Shown: in pieces, positions 33,799 to 43,132 of the stretch
How positions within the stretch are numbered: position 1 is the first letter of the stretch
Layout: every line of letters begins with the position of its first letter
Source: Pedomonas sp051304405
Lineage (GTDB): Bacteria > Pseudomonadota > Alphaproteobacteria > Sphingomonadales > Sphingomonadaceae
DNA: 64,000 nucleotides
Assembly: GCF_051304405.1 (NCBI RefSeq)
Contig: NZ_JBPPGG010000002.1
Coordinates: 496,001-560,000, forward strand
Direction of reading: 5' to 3'
Made by a program: the position numbers and the translations under genes
The notes under the pieces: generated by a model
Told to the model about the DNA's origin: nothing
Databases searched by the model: none
The model's input: the letters and a program-made list of their open reading frames with translations, nothing else

Positions 33799-34033
33799 TA
33801 AGCCCTCGCTTGGCTCCTTTTTCAGTCCATCCGGCCGCTTCCCTGCCGGGAAACTGCGAATGAACCTTACGTATTATTACGAGTGAGAACGCTAGATAGT
33901 TGTAATGCTAGAGGTTTCTCGGGCAACTATGGCAGCGTGGCATTTGAAACACAACCCAAAACACCAGCGCCATGGTTGTATGCCACCCGGGCAAACCTCG
34001 CCTGATCGGCCTGTTTCCTATCCTACAAACCTT
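33799..34033. promoter_or_regulatory. Intergenic region upstream of hfq
   Basis: 235 bp, locally AT-rich around 33868-33915 (TAATAATACG on the minus strand). The hfq promoter should lie here. No strong palindrome or convincing coding frame was found. Confidence 0.35.
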
Positions 34034-35434
34034 CTATCCATTCGACACTTCTCCCTCCGTCCGCTCGTCGTCGCCGAGGCCCAGGGCCTTCAGCTTCCGG
34101 TGCAGGGCGGAGCGTTCCATGCCGATGAACGCCGCGGTCCGGGAGATATTTCCGGAAAACCGCCGGATCTGCACACGCAGGTATTCCCGCTCGAAGGCCT
34201 CCCGCGCCTCCCGCAGCGTCGTCGCCATGATGGACTGGGCGGCCTCGCTGGGGAACAGCCGCGCCGGCTCGGCTACAACCTCCGGGGGCAGCATCGACAG
34301 GTCGATCTCGCTGATGTCGTCGCCCCCCGCCAGGATCAGCGTGCGCTCGATCATGTTGCGCAACTGCCGCACATTGCCCGGCCAGTCATAGGCCTGGAGC
34401 GCCGCCAGCGCGTCGTCGCTGAGCCGGGGAATGCGCCGCCCGCGCTGGGTGCACAGGCGCTTGAGGAACAGGTCGATGAGCGCGGGAATGTCCTCCCGCC
34501 GCTCGGTCAGCGGCGGAATGCGGATGGGCACCACGTTGAGCCGGTAGAACAGATCCTCGCGGAACCGCCCGGCGTTGATCTCCTCCCGCAGGTCCTTGGA
34601 TGAGGCGCTGATCACCCGCACGTCCACCCGCACGTTGCGGGTGCCGTCCACGCGCTGGAACACCTGATCGGTGAGCACCCGCAGCACCTTGGCCTGGGTG
34701 TGCAGCGGCATGTCCCCCACCTCGTCGAGCAGCAGGCTGCCACCGTGGGCCTGTTCGAACAGGCCGGTCTTGACGACCACGCCGTCCTTCTCCAGCCCGA
34801 ACAGCTCCACCTCCACCCGCTCCGGCTCCATGCTGGCCGCGCCGATGACAACGAACGGCGCGTTGGCGCGCGGCGACCAGTGGTGCAGCAGGCGCGCCGC
34901 CACCTCCTTGCCCGACCCGGCGGGACCGGTGATGAGCACGCGGCTGCCGGTGGAGGCCACCTTCTTCAGCACGTTGCGGACGTTGTTGATAGCGGGGCTG
35001 GAGCCGGTCAGCTCCAGATCGAGCCCGGCACGCTCGCGCAGCTCCTCGTTCTCGCGGCGCAGGCGCTCGGCCTCCGTCGCCCGCTGCACCAGCAGCAGCA
35101 GCTGGTCGGACTCGAACGGCTTCTCGATGAAGTCGTAGGCCCCCCGCTTGATGGCCGCGACGGCGGTTTCGATGTTGCCATGCCCCGAGATCATGATGAC
35201 GGGCAGGCTCGGGTCACGGTCCTTGATCAGGCTGAGCAGTTCCAGGCCATCGAGCCGGCTGCCCTGGAGCCAGATGTCCAGAATGACCAGCGACGGGCGC
35301 CGTTCGGACAGGGCGGCCAGGGCGCCGTCGCTATCCGCTGCCGTGCGGGTGCCGAAGCCTTCATCCTCCAGAATGCCCGAGACCAGGTCCCGGATATCGG
35401 CTTCATCGTCGATAATCAGAATATCAAGCGCCAT
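34034..35434 (-). CDS. ntrX: Response regulator NtrX (sigma-54 activator)
   Basis: 466 residues: receiver domain (about 1-120; DDE pair DIIDDEADIRD, phospho-acceptor Asp in LVILDIWLQGSRLDGLELL), an AAA+ domain (about 140-370; Walker A GPAGSGKEVAARLLHH, GSLLLDEVGDMPL) and a C-terminal Fis-type HTH (ISRTAAFIGMERSALHRKLKALG). The sigma-54 contact loop usually written GAFTGA is degenerate here (about the ELFGLEKDGVVVKTGLFEQA stretch), as is typical of NtrX, so it may not activate sigma-54 directly. It overlaps ntrY by 11 nt. NtrYX governs nitrogen, redox and envelope responses. Confidence 0.94.
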   Translation of the reverse strand: MALDILIIDDEADIRDLVSGILEDEGFGTRTAADSDGALAALSERRPSLVILDIWLQGSRLDGLELLSLIKDRDPSLPVIMISGHGNIETAVAAIKRGAYDFIEKPFESDQLLLLVQRATEAERLRRENEELRERAGLDLELTGSSPAINNVRNVLKKVASTGSRVLITGPAGSGKEVAARLLHHWSPRANAPFVVIGAASMEPERVEVELFGLEKDGVVVKTGLFEQAHGGSLLLDEVGDMPLHTQAKVLRVLTDQVFQRVDGTRNVRVDVRVISASSKDLREEINAGRFREDLFYRLNVVPIRIPPLTERREDIPALIDLFLKRLCTQRGRRIPRLSDDALAALQAYDWPGNVRQLRNMIERTLILAGGDDISEIDLSMLPPEVVAEPARLFPSEAAQSIMATTLREAREAFEREYLRVQIRRFSGNISRTAAFIGMERSALHRKLKALGLGDDERTEGEVSNG

Positions 35435-37742
35435 GACCCACTCTTGTTATGTCCTCACCCAGGTTCTTGTCCGCGCCGTCACCCGCCTGAGCGAGCAACG
35501 CCAATTCGGCGAGATCGAACCGAAGCACCGCGATTGCTCCCCCTTCCGGGCAATCGCGCAGTTCGAGGCTGCCTTCATGGTCTTCTGCAATCTTCTTCAC
35601 GATGGCGAGGCCGAGGCCGGTGCCCTTGGCCCGCGTGGTGACATAGGGCTCCGTCAGCCGGTTCTTCAGCTCGGCCGGGAATCCGATGCCGTTGTCCTCG
35701 ATGGCGATGGTCAGCACATCGTTCTCCACCTGCGCCGAGACCGTGATGGTGGGCTGGTAACCGGAGCCCGGCCCCTCCTCTTCCCGGCGGGCCTGCGTGC
35801 CCTCCACCGCGTTCTTGATGAGATTGGTCAGCGCCTGCCCGATCTGGCGGCGGTCGCACACCATCACCGGCAGGGAGGGCGGCGCCTCCAGCCGGAAGAC
35901 CACGTCGGTGTGCGCCACTTCCTGAAGGAACAGCGCCTGACGGATGATGTCGAGCGCCGCCTCCGGCTGGAACACGGGCTTGGGCATCCGGGCGAAGGAG
36001 GAGAATTCGTCCACCATGCGCCGCAGGTCGCCCACCTGCCGGATGATCGTGTCGGTGCAGTTGGAGAAGGTCTGCGGATCGCTCGCGATCTCTTTCAGAT
36101 ACTTGCGCCGCAGCCGCTCCGCCGCCAGCTGGATCGGCGTCAGCGGGTTCTTGATCTCGTGAGCGATGCGCCGCGCCACATCCGACCACGCCGCCCGGCG
36201 CTGGTCCGCCAGCTGCTGGGTGATGTCGTCGAAGGTGATGACCCAGCCCGCCAGTTCGCCGCCCCGCGTCTCCGGGCTCACCTGCGCCATCAGTGTGCGG
36301 TGCACATGGCCGCGCCGCACCACGATCTGGCCGCTGGCTTCGTGGTCCGGTGCCGAACGCGCCTCGTCGAGGAGGGGCGCCAGCTCCGGCGCCACCTGAT
36401 CCAGCGGCTGTCCCGCCAGCTGGCTTTCCTCCGTCTCCAGCAGGATCGCCGCCGAGCGGTTGGGCAAGGTCACCACGCCCTCCGCCGACACGCCGAGCAC
36501 GCCCGCCGACACGCCCGACAGCACCGCCTCGGTAAAGCGGCGGCGCTGGTCCAGCTGGGTATTGGCGGAGACGAGCGCGCTGGTCTGCGCTTCAAGCTGG
36601 CTTGTCATGCGGTTGAAGGCGCGGGCGAGCACGCCGAACTCGTCCGGGCTGCCGCGCACCGGCACCCGCACGGTGAGATCGCCCCGCCCCACCCGGTCCG
36701 CCGCCCGCACGAGGCGGCCGATCGGGGCCACGATCCGGTTGGCCAGCCACAGCGCCGCCCACATGGAGACGAGCAGGATGAGCAGCGAAATCACCACCAG
36801 GATGATGTTGAAGCGCAGCTGAAGATCGCTGCGCCGCTGAACCAGCTGGCGGTAGTCCGACAGGGCCGACTGGGTGCGGGCCACCTGGTCGAGCACCTGC
36901 GGGCTCGCCTTGCGGCTGACATAGAGGAAGGTGTTCTTGTAGCCGTCCAGCCGGATGACCGCCTGCACCCGGTTGTTGTCCTCGCCCCGCCCCTCGATCA
37001 CGACGATGTTGCCGTCGGCGGCGCGGTTCACCGCGTCCTCCGGCAACCGGGCGGTGGTGACGTTGGGGTCGAGCGTGACGCGGGTGACCACGTCCATCGC
37101 GCGGTCGGGCGCCACCTGGAACACGATGGCCTCGGTGAGGTCGCGCGCCAGCGCCTGCCACAGCACCACGTCGGTGAACGCCTGCACGTCGCGCCCCAGC
37201 ACCGGCGCCTGGCGGCTGAGATCCCCCGCCATGGCCAGAAGATCACCGCGAATGCGGTCGCGGTTCTCCCGCACATAGGCCTGCGCCACCTGGTCCGCGT
37301 TGTCGAGCACGGTGCGCACCCGGTCCGAGAACCAGAACTGGAGGCCCGAATCGAACAGATAGGTGGCGAACCCCACCACCAGCACCGTGGGGATGATCGC
37401 CACCATGGCGAACAGGCCGACGAGGCGGATATGCAGCTGCGACCCCGCAAGGCCCCGCCGCCGGTTGGCCAGCAGCACCCGCAGCCGCCGCACCACGAGG
37501 AACGCGACGATGCTGAGCGGGATGGCGTTGGCGACAATGATCCAGGTGAGCAGATGGGGTGAATTGATGCGAACGACCGTCGCCTGGCTGGAGAGGATGA
37601 AATAGCTCCCGACGCCGATGATCAGCGTCACAGCCGCCAGCCCGACTTCCAGTTTCGGCCAGAGATTGACCTCGGCGGCCCAGCGGCTGAACCGGCGACG
37701 CCCAATGCGCCAGCGTCGGAATGGCTCGAAGAGAAAGGTCAT
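35424..37742 (-). CDS. ntrY: Sensor histidine kinase NtrY
   Basis: 772 residues: two to three N-terminal membrane helices (about 30-50, 65-85, 110-130), a periplasmic sensor region to about 300, another helix (FNIILVVISLLILLVSMWAALWLANRI), HAMP (about 335-390), PAS (about 400-500), HisKA with H-box RRIAHEIKNPLTPIQ and HATPase with N-box LTNLIKNAVEG, G1 DNGIGFP and G2 GTGLGLAIV. Partner of NtrX immediately downstream (11-nt overlap). The long periplasmic region shows the kinase detects an extracytoplasmic signal. Confidence 0.95.
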   Translation of the reverse strand: MTFLFEPFRRWRIGRRRFSRWAAEVNLWPKLEVGLAAVTLIIGVGSYFILSSQATVVRINSPHLLTWIIVANAIPLSIVAFLVVRRLRVLLANRRRGLAGSQLHIRLVGLFAMVAIIPTVLVVGFATYLFDSGLQFWFSDRVRTVLDNADQVAQAYVRENRDRIRGDLLAMAGDLSRQAPVLGRDVQAFTDVVLWQALARDLTEAIVFQVAPDRAMDVVTRVTLDPNVTTARLPEDAVNRAADGNIVVIEGRGEDNNRVQAVIRLDGYKNTFLYVSRKASPQVLDQVARTQSALSDYRQLVQRRSDLQLRFNIILVVISLLILLVSMWAALWLANRIVAPIGRLVRAADRVGRGDLTVRVPVRGSPDEFGVLARAFNRMTSQLEAQTSALVSANTQLDQRRRFTEAVLSGVSAGVLGVSAEGVVTLPNRSAAILLETEESQLAGQPLDQVAPELAPLLDEARSAPDHEASGQIVVRRGHVHRTLMAQVSPETRGGELAGWVITFDDITQQLADQRRAAWSDVARRIAHEIKNPLTPIQLAAERLRRKYLKEIASDPQTFSNCTDTIIRQVGDLRRMVDEFSSFARMPKPVFQPEAALDIIRQALFLQEVAHTDVVFRLEAPPSLPVMVCDRRQIGQALTNLIKNAVEGTQARREEEGPGSGYQPTITVSAQVENDVLTIAIEDNGIGFPAELKNRLTEPYVTTRAKGTGLGLAIVKKIAEDHEGSLELRDCPEGGAIAVLRFDLAELALLAQAGDGADKNLGEDITRVGHGA

Positions 37743-38043
37743 GCTCTGCCAGGGTTGGTGAACCTCGCTTCACCTTAACGCGAAAGCGTGGCGGTTCAAA
37801 TACAGTGTTGCACCCATGCCGCAGAAAACGACGAATTGAGTGACAGGCTGTCAAAACGGGCGGCCAATTCGTCTGTATACGCATTTTTCCCATGACTGCG
37901 GCGTCCCCGCCACGCCGGATCATGCGGGCAGGCAACCGCGAACAGGCAATGGCACACCTTGCGCCGCCGACACGCCGGGCGGCGCGGTTTCCGGAAAAAG
38001 ACTCTTGAGACCGCGCGGGAGAGACCCGCGCCGGACAGTCCGG
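37743..38043. promoter_or_regulatory. Intergenic region between ntrC and ntrY
   Basis: 301 bp without a gene. It holds the end of the ntrBC message and the start region of ntrYX. A CGCGGG/CCCGCG hairpin at 38014-38030 on the minus strand, 14 bp after the ntrC stop, is a weak terminator candidate. A TTGACA hexamer on the minus strand at 37849-37854 could be a -35 box for ntrY, but no good -10 is at the right distance. Confidence 0.4.
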
Positions 38044-39510
38044 CTAGCGCACCCGCTTCAGCGTGGCGGCGTCGATGCCCAGCTCACCCAGTTTCTTGCG
38101 CAGGGTGTTGCGGTTGAGGCCGAGCAGCTTGGCGGCGCGGATCTGGTTGCCCCGGGTGGCAGCGAGCGCCATCAGCAGCAGCGGCCGCTCCACTTCCTGA
38201 ATGATGCGGTCATAGAGGCCGTCGGGCGGCAGATCCTGCCCGAAAGTGGCAAAGTAGCGGGCCAGATGCTGCTCCACCGACTCGGCCAGCCCCTGCCCGC
38301 CGTGCGGCACCGCCAGAAACGGCTCCGGCTCGGTGAGGCTTTCCTTCAGCTCCAGTTCGATGGCGGCGGCGGTGATCACGTCGTCGCGGGCGAGCGCCGC
38401 CAGGCGGCGCATCAGGTTCTCCAGCTCGCGCACGTTGCCGGGCCAGGAATACTGGCGCATCCAGTCGATGGCCGACTTGTCGAGGGTTCGGAGCGGCAGC
38501 CCCTCCCGGTGGGCCATGTCGAGGAAATGGCGGGCGAGTTCCGGAATGTCGTCCGCCCGCAGCCGCAGCGGCGGCAGGCGGATGGGAACGACGTTCAGGC
38601 GGTAATAGAGGTCTTCCCGGAACCGCCCGGATTCGATGAGCTTGCGCAGATCCTTGTTGGTGGCGGAGATGATCCGCACATCCGCCCGCTTGGTCTTCTG
38701 GCCGCCAACGGTGGTGTATTCGCCTTCCTGCAGCACACGCAGCAAGCGGGTCTGGGCGTCGATGGGCATGTCGCCGATCTCGTCCAGAAACAGGGTGCCG
38801 CCCTGCGCCTGCTCGAAGCGGCCCACCGAACGGGTGCTGGCGCCGGTGAAGGCGCCGCGCTCGTGGCCGAACAGCTCGGATTCGATCAGCTCCCGCGGAA
38901 TGGCCGCCATGTTGACCGCCACGAACGGCCCGTTGCGGCGATTGCCCAGATTGTGGAGCGCACGGGCCACCAGCTCCTTGCCGGTGCCGCTTTCGCCCAG
39001 GATCATCACGGTGAGGTCGGTCGGGATGACCCGCGCCATGGTGCGGTAGACATCCTGCATCACCTGCGAACGGCCGATCAGCGGCAGCTCGTCCTCCTGC
39101 TGCCCCTCCTCCGCCTCGCGGCGGGCGGCGCGGCCCGAGCGGATGCGCTCGATCGCGCTCTGCACCACATCCTTCACTTCGTTGATATCGAAGGGCTTGG
39201 GCAGATATTCGAACGCGCCGCGCTCGGTCGCCTTGACGGCGGTGGCCAGCGTGTTCTGGGCGCTCATGACGATGACCGGCAGGTCCGGCCTGCGCGCGTG
39301 GATGCGGGGCAGCAGGTCGAGGCCGTTCTCGTCCGGCATCACCACGTCCGTGATCACCACGTCGCCCAGACCATCCTCCACCCACTTCCACAGGCCCGCG
39401 GCCGTGTCCGTGGTGCGAACCTCATGCCCCGCGCGCACCAGCGCCTGGCGCAGCACGGTGCGGATCGCCTCGTCGTCGTCGGCTATCAGAATGGTGGCGG
39501 TGTCGGTCAT
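38044..39510 (-). CDS. ntrC: Nitrogen regulation response regulator NtrC
   Basis: 488 residues: receiver (about 1-125; Asp in GDVVITDVVMPDENGLDLLP), sigma-54 AAA+ domain (about 145-385; Walker A GESGTGKELVARAL, the intact sigma-54 contact loop GAFTGA in HERGAFTGAS, GTLFLDEIGDMP) and a Fis-type HTH (GNQIRAAKLLGLNRNTLRKKL). It activates nitrogen-assimilation promoters when phosphorylated by NtrB. Start overlaps the ntrB stop by 4 nt (ATGA). Confidence 0.97.
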   Translation of the reverse strand: MTDTATILIADDDEAIRTVLRQALVRAGHEVRTTDTAAGLWKWVEDGLGDVVITDVVMPDENGLDLLPRIHARRPDLPVIVMSAQNTLATAVKATERGAFEYLPKPFDINEVKDVVQSAIERIRSGRAARREAEEGQQEDELPLIGRSQVMQDVYRTMARVIPTDLTVMILGESGTGKELVARALHNLGNRRNGPFVAVNMAAIPRELIESELFGHERGAFTGASTRSVGRFEQAQGGTLFLDEIGDMPIDAQTRLLRVLQEGEYTTVGGQKTKRADVRIISATNKDLRKLIESGRFREDLYYRLNVVPIRLPPLRLRADDIPELARHFLDMAHREGLPLRTLDKSAIDWMRQYSWPGNVRELENLMRRLAALARDDVITAAAIELELKESLTEPEPFLAVPHGGQGLAESVEQHLARYFATFGQDLPPDGLYDRIIQEVERPLLLMALAATRGNQIRAAKLLGLNRNTLRKKLGELGIDAATLKRVR

Positions 39511-40631
39511 TGCGAGTCCGGTGCAAGCGGAAGGAGAATGCGGAAGATGGTGCGCGGCGGCTCGGCCTGGCGGTCATACTCGATGACGCCGCCATGATCC
39601 CCGATCACCTTGGCCACAAGCGCAAGGCCCAGACCGGTGCCGTTGGTCTTGGTCGAGACGAACGGCTCGAACATGTGATCGACCATCTCCGGCGGCGCGC
39701 CGGGGCCGCTGTCGATGACGCAGATCTCCATAGGCAGGGAGATCCGGCTGCTGGAGCCCCGGAGCGCCACCTTGACGCCATGGCGGTAGGCGGTGGTGAT
39801 GGTGATTTCCCCGCCCTCGCCCGCGGCTTCCGCCGCGTTCTTGACGAGGTTGAGGAACACCTGCACCAGCCGGTCGCGGTTGGCGAGAACCGGCGGCAGC
39901 GAGGGGTCGTAAAGCTCGCGGATGGTGAGCCCCTTGGCAAAGCCGTTCTCGGCGATGCGGCGCACGTGGCCCAGAATCTGGTGGATGTTCTCGGGCCGGC
40001 GCTCCATCGGGCGGGTGTCGGTGAAGCTCTCCATTCGGTCGACCAGCGCCCGGATGCGGTCCACCTCGGTGCAGATGAGGCGGGTCAGCTCCTGGCCCAT
40101 CTCGTCCGCGCCGTCCTCCAGCAGTTGGGCGGCGCCGCGAATGCCGGAGAGCGGGTTCTTGATCTCGTGCGCCAGCATGGCGGCCACCCCCACCACCGAC
40201 CGCGCCGCCCCCTGATGGGTGAGATGGCGGTCGATAAGCTGGGTGATGGAGCGGGATTGCAGCATGAGCAGCAGCCAGCCCGGATGTTCGGCAAGCGGCG
40301 TCACCGAAATGTCCGCCACCACCTGTCCGCCGCCGATGAAGCCCAGCTCCACCGCGTGGCCCGCAAAGGAGGATTGCTGCCGGCGCGCCTCCTCCAGCAG
40401 CCCCAGGAGCGGACTGTCGGCGGGCAGCACGTGGGTCAGCCCCCGCTCCTCCAGCAGCCGCGCGGACATGTTGAAGAACGCCTCCGCCGCCGTGTTGGCA
40501 AAGCGCACCACGCCCTCGGCGTCGAAGCACAGCACCGGCCCCGGCAGGGCGTTGACGATATCCTGAAGCAGTTCGACGGAAGGAGCCCCCGGCTGGCTCC
40601 GTCGCGCCACAGGCGTCACCCTCGCGCTCAT
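39507..40631 (-). CDS. ntrB: Nitrogen regulation sensor kinase NtrB
   Basis: 374 residues, no membrane helix, so cytoplasmic. PAS domain (about 20-130), then HisKA with H-box AMLAHEIKNPLSGIRGAAQLLED, and HATPase with N-box LVKNAAEAA and G2 GTGLGLALVAKV. NtrB phosphorylates or dephosphorylates NtrC according to PII protein signals. Overlaps dusB by 4 nt and ntrC by 4 nt, the standard dusB(nifR3)-ntrB-ntrC operon. Confidence 0.96.
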   Translation of the reverse strand: MSARVTPVARRSQPGAPSVELLQDIVNALPGPVLCFDAEGVVRFANTAAEAFFNMSARLLEERGLTHVLPADSPLLGLLEEARRQQSSFAGHAVELGFIGGGQVVADISVTPLAEHPGWLLLMLQSRSITQLIDRHLTHQGAARSVVGVAAMLAHEIKNPLSGIRGAAQLLEDGADEMGQELTRLICTEVDRIRALVDRMESFTDTRPMERRPENIHQILGHVRRIAENGFAKGLTIRELYDPSLPPVLANRDRLVQVFLNLVKNAAEAAGEGGEITITTAYRHGVKVALRGSSSRISLPMEICVIDSGPGAPPEMVDHMFEPFVSTKTNGTGLGLALVAKVIGDHGGVIEYDRQAEPPRTIFRILLPLAPDSQ

Positions 40632-41632
40632 GCAGCCCGGCGCTCGCGCTCGAGCAGCGGCAGGTAGAAGTCGTCAATGGCCTGACGGGCTTCTGCCGCG
40701 CTCGGGATCACGTTGAAACGGTTGCGGAACTCCGAGGAGCCGTGCAGCCCCTTGGTGTACCAGCCAACATGCTTGCGCGCGATGCCGACGCCGGTGCGCT
40801 CGTCATAGTGCTCGATCATCATGTCGTAGTGCTCGCGCACCAGGGCGTACTGCGCCTCGAGCGACGGCTCCGGCAGGCGGATGCCGGTCTCCAGAAAGTA
40901 CATGGCGTGGGCAATGAACCACGGGCGGCCATAAGTGCCCCGGCCGATCATGATGCCGTCCGCGCCCGACTGCTCCAGCGCCGCCGTGCAGTCGTCGTAG
41001 TCGCAGATGTCGCCGTTGGCGATCACCGGCACCTTCACCGCTTCCTTCACGCGGCGGATGAACGCCCAGTCGGCGGTGCCCGCGTACATCTGGTTGCGGG
41101 TGCGGCCGTGGACCGTGATCATCTGCACGCCCACCTCCTCCGCCCGGCGGGCGAGCTCTGGCGCGTTCAGGCTGTTGTGGTCCCAGCCCATCCGCATCTT
41201 GAGGGTGACCGGCACCTTCACCGCCTTCACCACCGCTTCCACGATCCGCGTCGCGTGGTCGAGGTCGCGCATCAGCGCCGAGCCGGCCCAGCCGTTGACC
41301 ACCTTCTTCACCGGGCAGCCCATGTTGATGTCGATGATCGCCGCGCCCTGATCCTCGTTGAGCTTGGCGGCCTCGGCCATGATCGCCGGGTCGGTGCCCA
41401 CCAGCTGCATGGAGACCGGCTCCTCCTCCGGCGCCCAGGCCACCTTCAGCATGCACTGCCGGGTGGCGCGCACCATCGCCTCGGAGGCGACCATCTCGGT
41501 GACCGTCAGCCCCGCGCCGTACCGCTTCACCAGACGCCGGAACGGCAGATCGCTCACGCCGGTCATGGGCGCGAGAATCACGGGGCTCGCAATCTCGACA
41601 GGGCCAACACGAATGGGCTTGAGCTTCTGCAT
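40628..41632 (-). CDS. dusB: tRNA-dihydrouridine synthase (DusB/NifR3)
   Basis: 334 residues from the ATG at 41632. FMN-barrel enzyme: ILAPMTGVSDLPFRRLVKRYG at the N-terminus, catalytic Cys in DINMGCPVKKV, substrate/FMN residues in KMRMGWD, MITVHGRTRNQMY and IGRGTYGRPW. It reduces specific uridines of tRNA D-loops with NADPH. Two further in-frame ATGs lie upstream (41656, 41707) but lack ribosome sites, and the chosen start begins right at the family domain. First gene of the ntrBC operon, divergent from ispDF with 147 bp between. Confidence 0.95.
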   Translation of the reverse strand: MQKLKPIRVGPVEIASPVILAPMTGVSDLPFRRLVKRYGAGLTVTEMVASEAMVRATRQCMLKVAWAPEEEPVSMQLVGTDPAIMAEAAKLNEDQGAAIIDINMGCPVKKVVNGWAGSALMRDLDHATRIVEAVVKAVKVPVTLKMRMGWDHNSLNAPELARRAEEVGVQMITVHGRTRNQMYAGTADWAFIRRVKEAVKVPVIANGDICDYDDCTAALEQSGADGIMIGRGTYGRPWFIAHAMYFLETGIRLPEPSLEAQYALVREHYDMMIEHYDERTGVGIARKHVGWYTKGLHGSSEFRNRFNVIPSAAEARQAIDDFYLPLLERERRAA

Positions 41633-41779
41633 GGGTTTCCGGGATCCGCCTTGCATAGCAAATGGCCGGATTGTGCCGTAATCGCAGCAACCTTCCGGTC
41701 TTTGCACAAAAAACAGGCATTTCCTCTACACGAGAGATGGTTGTTTGCCAAGCGGGGCTTGCCGTAATAAGGGCGCGGC

Positions 41780-42979
41780 ATGACGTATCAAACCCTCGCC
41801 CTCGTCGTCGCTGCCGGACGCGGCTCCCGCAGCGGCGCAGACAAGCCCAAGCAGTACTGCGCGCTTGGCGGCAAGCCGCTGGTGCGCTGGTCGCTGGAGC
41901 GCCTTGCCTCCCACCCCGCCATCGACGCGGTGCGGGTGGTGATCCACCCGGATGATGCGGACGCCTTCCGCCTGGCCGCCGACGGCCTCGATGTGGGCAC
42001 GCCCATTCATGGCGGCGCGACCCGGCAGGAGTCGGTGCGGCTGGGGCTGGAGGCCATCGCGGCCGAGGGGGGCGCGGCCCGGGTGCTCATTCACGACGCC
42101 GCCCGGCCGTTCGTGACCCATGACCTCATCGACCGTCTGCTGGCGGCGCTCGACGCCGCGCCGGGGGCCACCCCTGCCCTGCCGGTGGTTGACACCCTGT
42201 GCCGGGACGCCGGAACGCTGGAGGCGGACGGGGCCGGCGCGCTGCCCGTGCAGGGCGAGGCGGTGGCGCGTGACGGGCTGTGGCGGGTGCAAACGCCGCA
42301 AGGCTTCCGCTTCGACCCGCTGCTGGCCGCCCACCGGGCGGCGTTCGCGGCGGGCGATGCCCGGTTCACGGACGATGCGGGGCTTTTGCGGGCGCATGGG
42401 CACGCGGTCGTGCTGGTGCCGGGCGCCGAGACCAACATCAAGGTGACGCTGCCGCAGGACTGGCAGCGCGCAGGCGAGATTCTGATGAGCATGTCCAGCA
42501 TTCGAACCGGCTCCGGCTACGATGTCCATCGCTTCGCCGACGGCGACCACGTCTGGCTGTGCGGCATCAAGGTGCCGCATACGCGCGCCCTGGCCGGCCA
42601 TTCGGACGCGGACGTGGCGCTCCATGCCCTCACCGACGCGATTCTCGGGGCGATCGCCGCCGGGGACATCGGCCAGCACTTCCCCCCGAGCGACCCGCAG
42701 TGGAAGGGTGCTGCTTCCTGGAAGTTCCTCGATCACGCCCGCGCGCTGGTGGAGGCGCGCGGCGGCGTCATCGAGCATGTGGACGTGACGCTGATCTGCG
42801 AACGCCCCAAGGTGGGGCCGCACCGGGCCGCGATGACGGCGCGGATCGCCGAGATCCTGCGCCTGCCGGCCGACCGGATCAGCGTCAAGGCCACGACCAC
42901 GGAGGGGCTGGGTTTCACCGGGCGGCAGGAGGGCATCGCGGCGCAGGCCATGGCCACCGTGCGCCTGCCCGTGGCCTGA
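41780..42979 (+). CDS. ispDF: Bifunctional IspD/IspF isoprenoid enzyme
   Basis: 399 residues in one frame. Residues about 1-228: IspD (CDP-ME synthase; VVAAGRGSRSGADKPKQYCALGGKPL, DAARPF, QTPQGF). Residues about 240-399: IspF (MECDP synthase; GSGYDVHRF with zinc ligands Asp/His, GHSDADVALHALTDAILGA, KATTTEGLGFTGR). The two steps are separated in the MEP pathway by IspE; the fusion is common in alphaproteobacteria. Start follows a purine-rich stretch (AAGGGCG). Confidence 0.96.
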   Translation: MTYQTLALVVAAGRGSRSGADKPKQYCALGGKPLVRWSLERLASHPAIDAVRVVIHPDDADAFRLAADGLDVGTPIHGGATRQESVRLGLEAIAAEGGAARVLIHDAARPFVTHDLIDRLLAALDAAPGATPALPVVDTLCRDAGTLEADGAGALPVQGEAVARDGLWRVQTPQGFRFDPLLAAHRAAFAAGDARFTDDAGLLRAHGHAVVLVPGAETNIKVTLPQDWQRAGEILMSMSSIRTGSGYDVHRFADGDHVWLCGIKVPHTRALAGHSDADVALHALTDAILGAIAAGDIGQHFPPSDPQWKGAASWKFLDHARALVEARGGVIEHVDVTLICERPKVGPHRAAMTARIAEILRLPADRISVKATTTEGLGFTGRQEGIAAQAMATVRLPVA

Positions 42980-43132
42980 GCACCCGCCCCCGCGTTTACA
43001 ACCCGAGTTGCGTTGCAGGTCATTCCGCTCTAGGAGAGCCGGCTTCCGGCAGCCGCCTTCACGCCCGCGCGTGCAGGCGGCAGAATCGCAGCGCCAACCG
43101 GCTTACGCCGTATTCGGACAGAAAGGCATGCC

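Noticed and set aside
34034..35434. ntrX as a broken sigma-54 activator
   Set aside because: The degenerate GAFTGA loop is normal for NtrX, not a sign of decay.
35148..37562. 804-codon plus-strand frame opposite ntrY
   Set aside because: The opposite strand encodes a complete histidine kinase with all boxes. The plus frame is Arg/His-rich and without motif.
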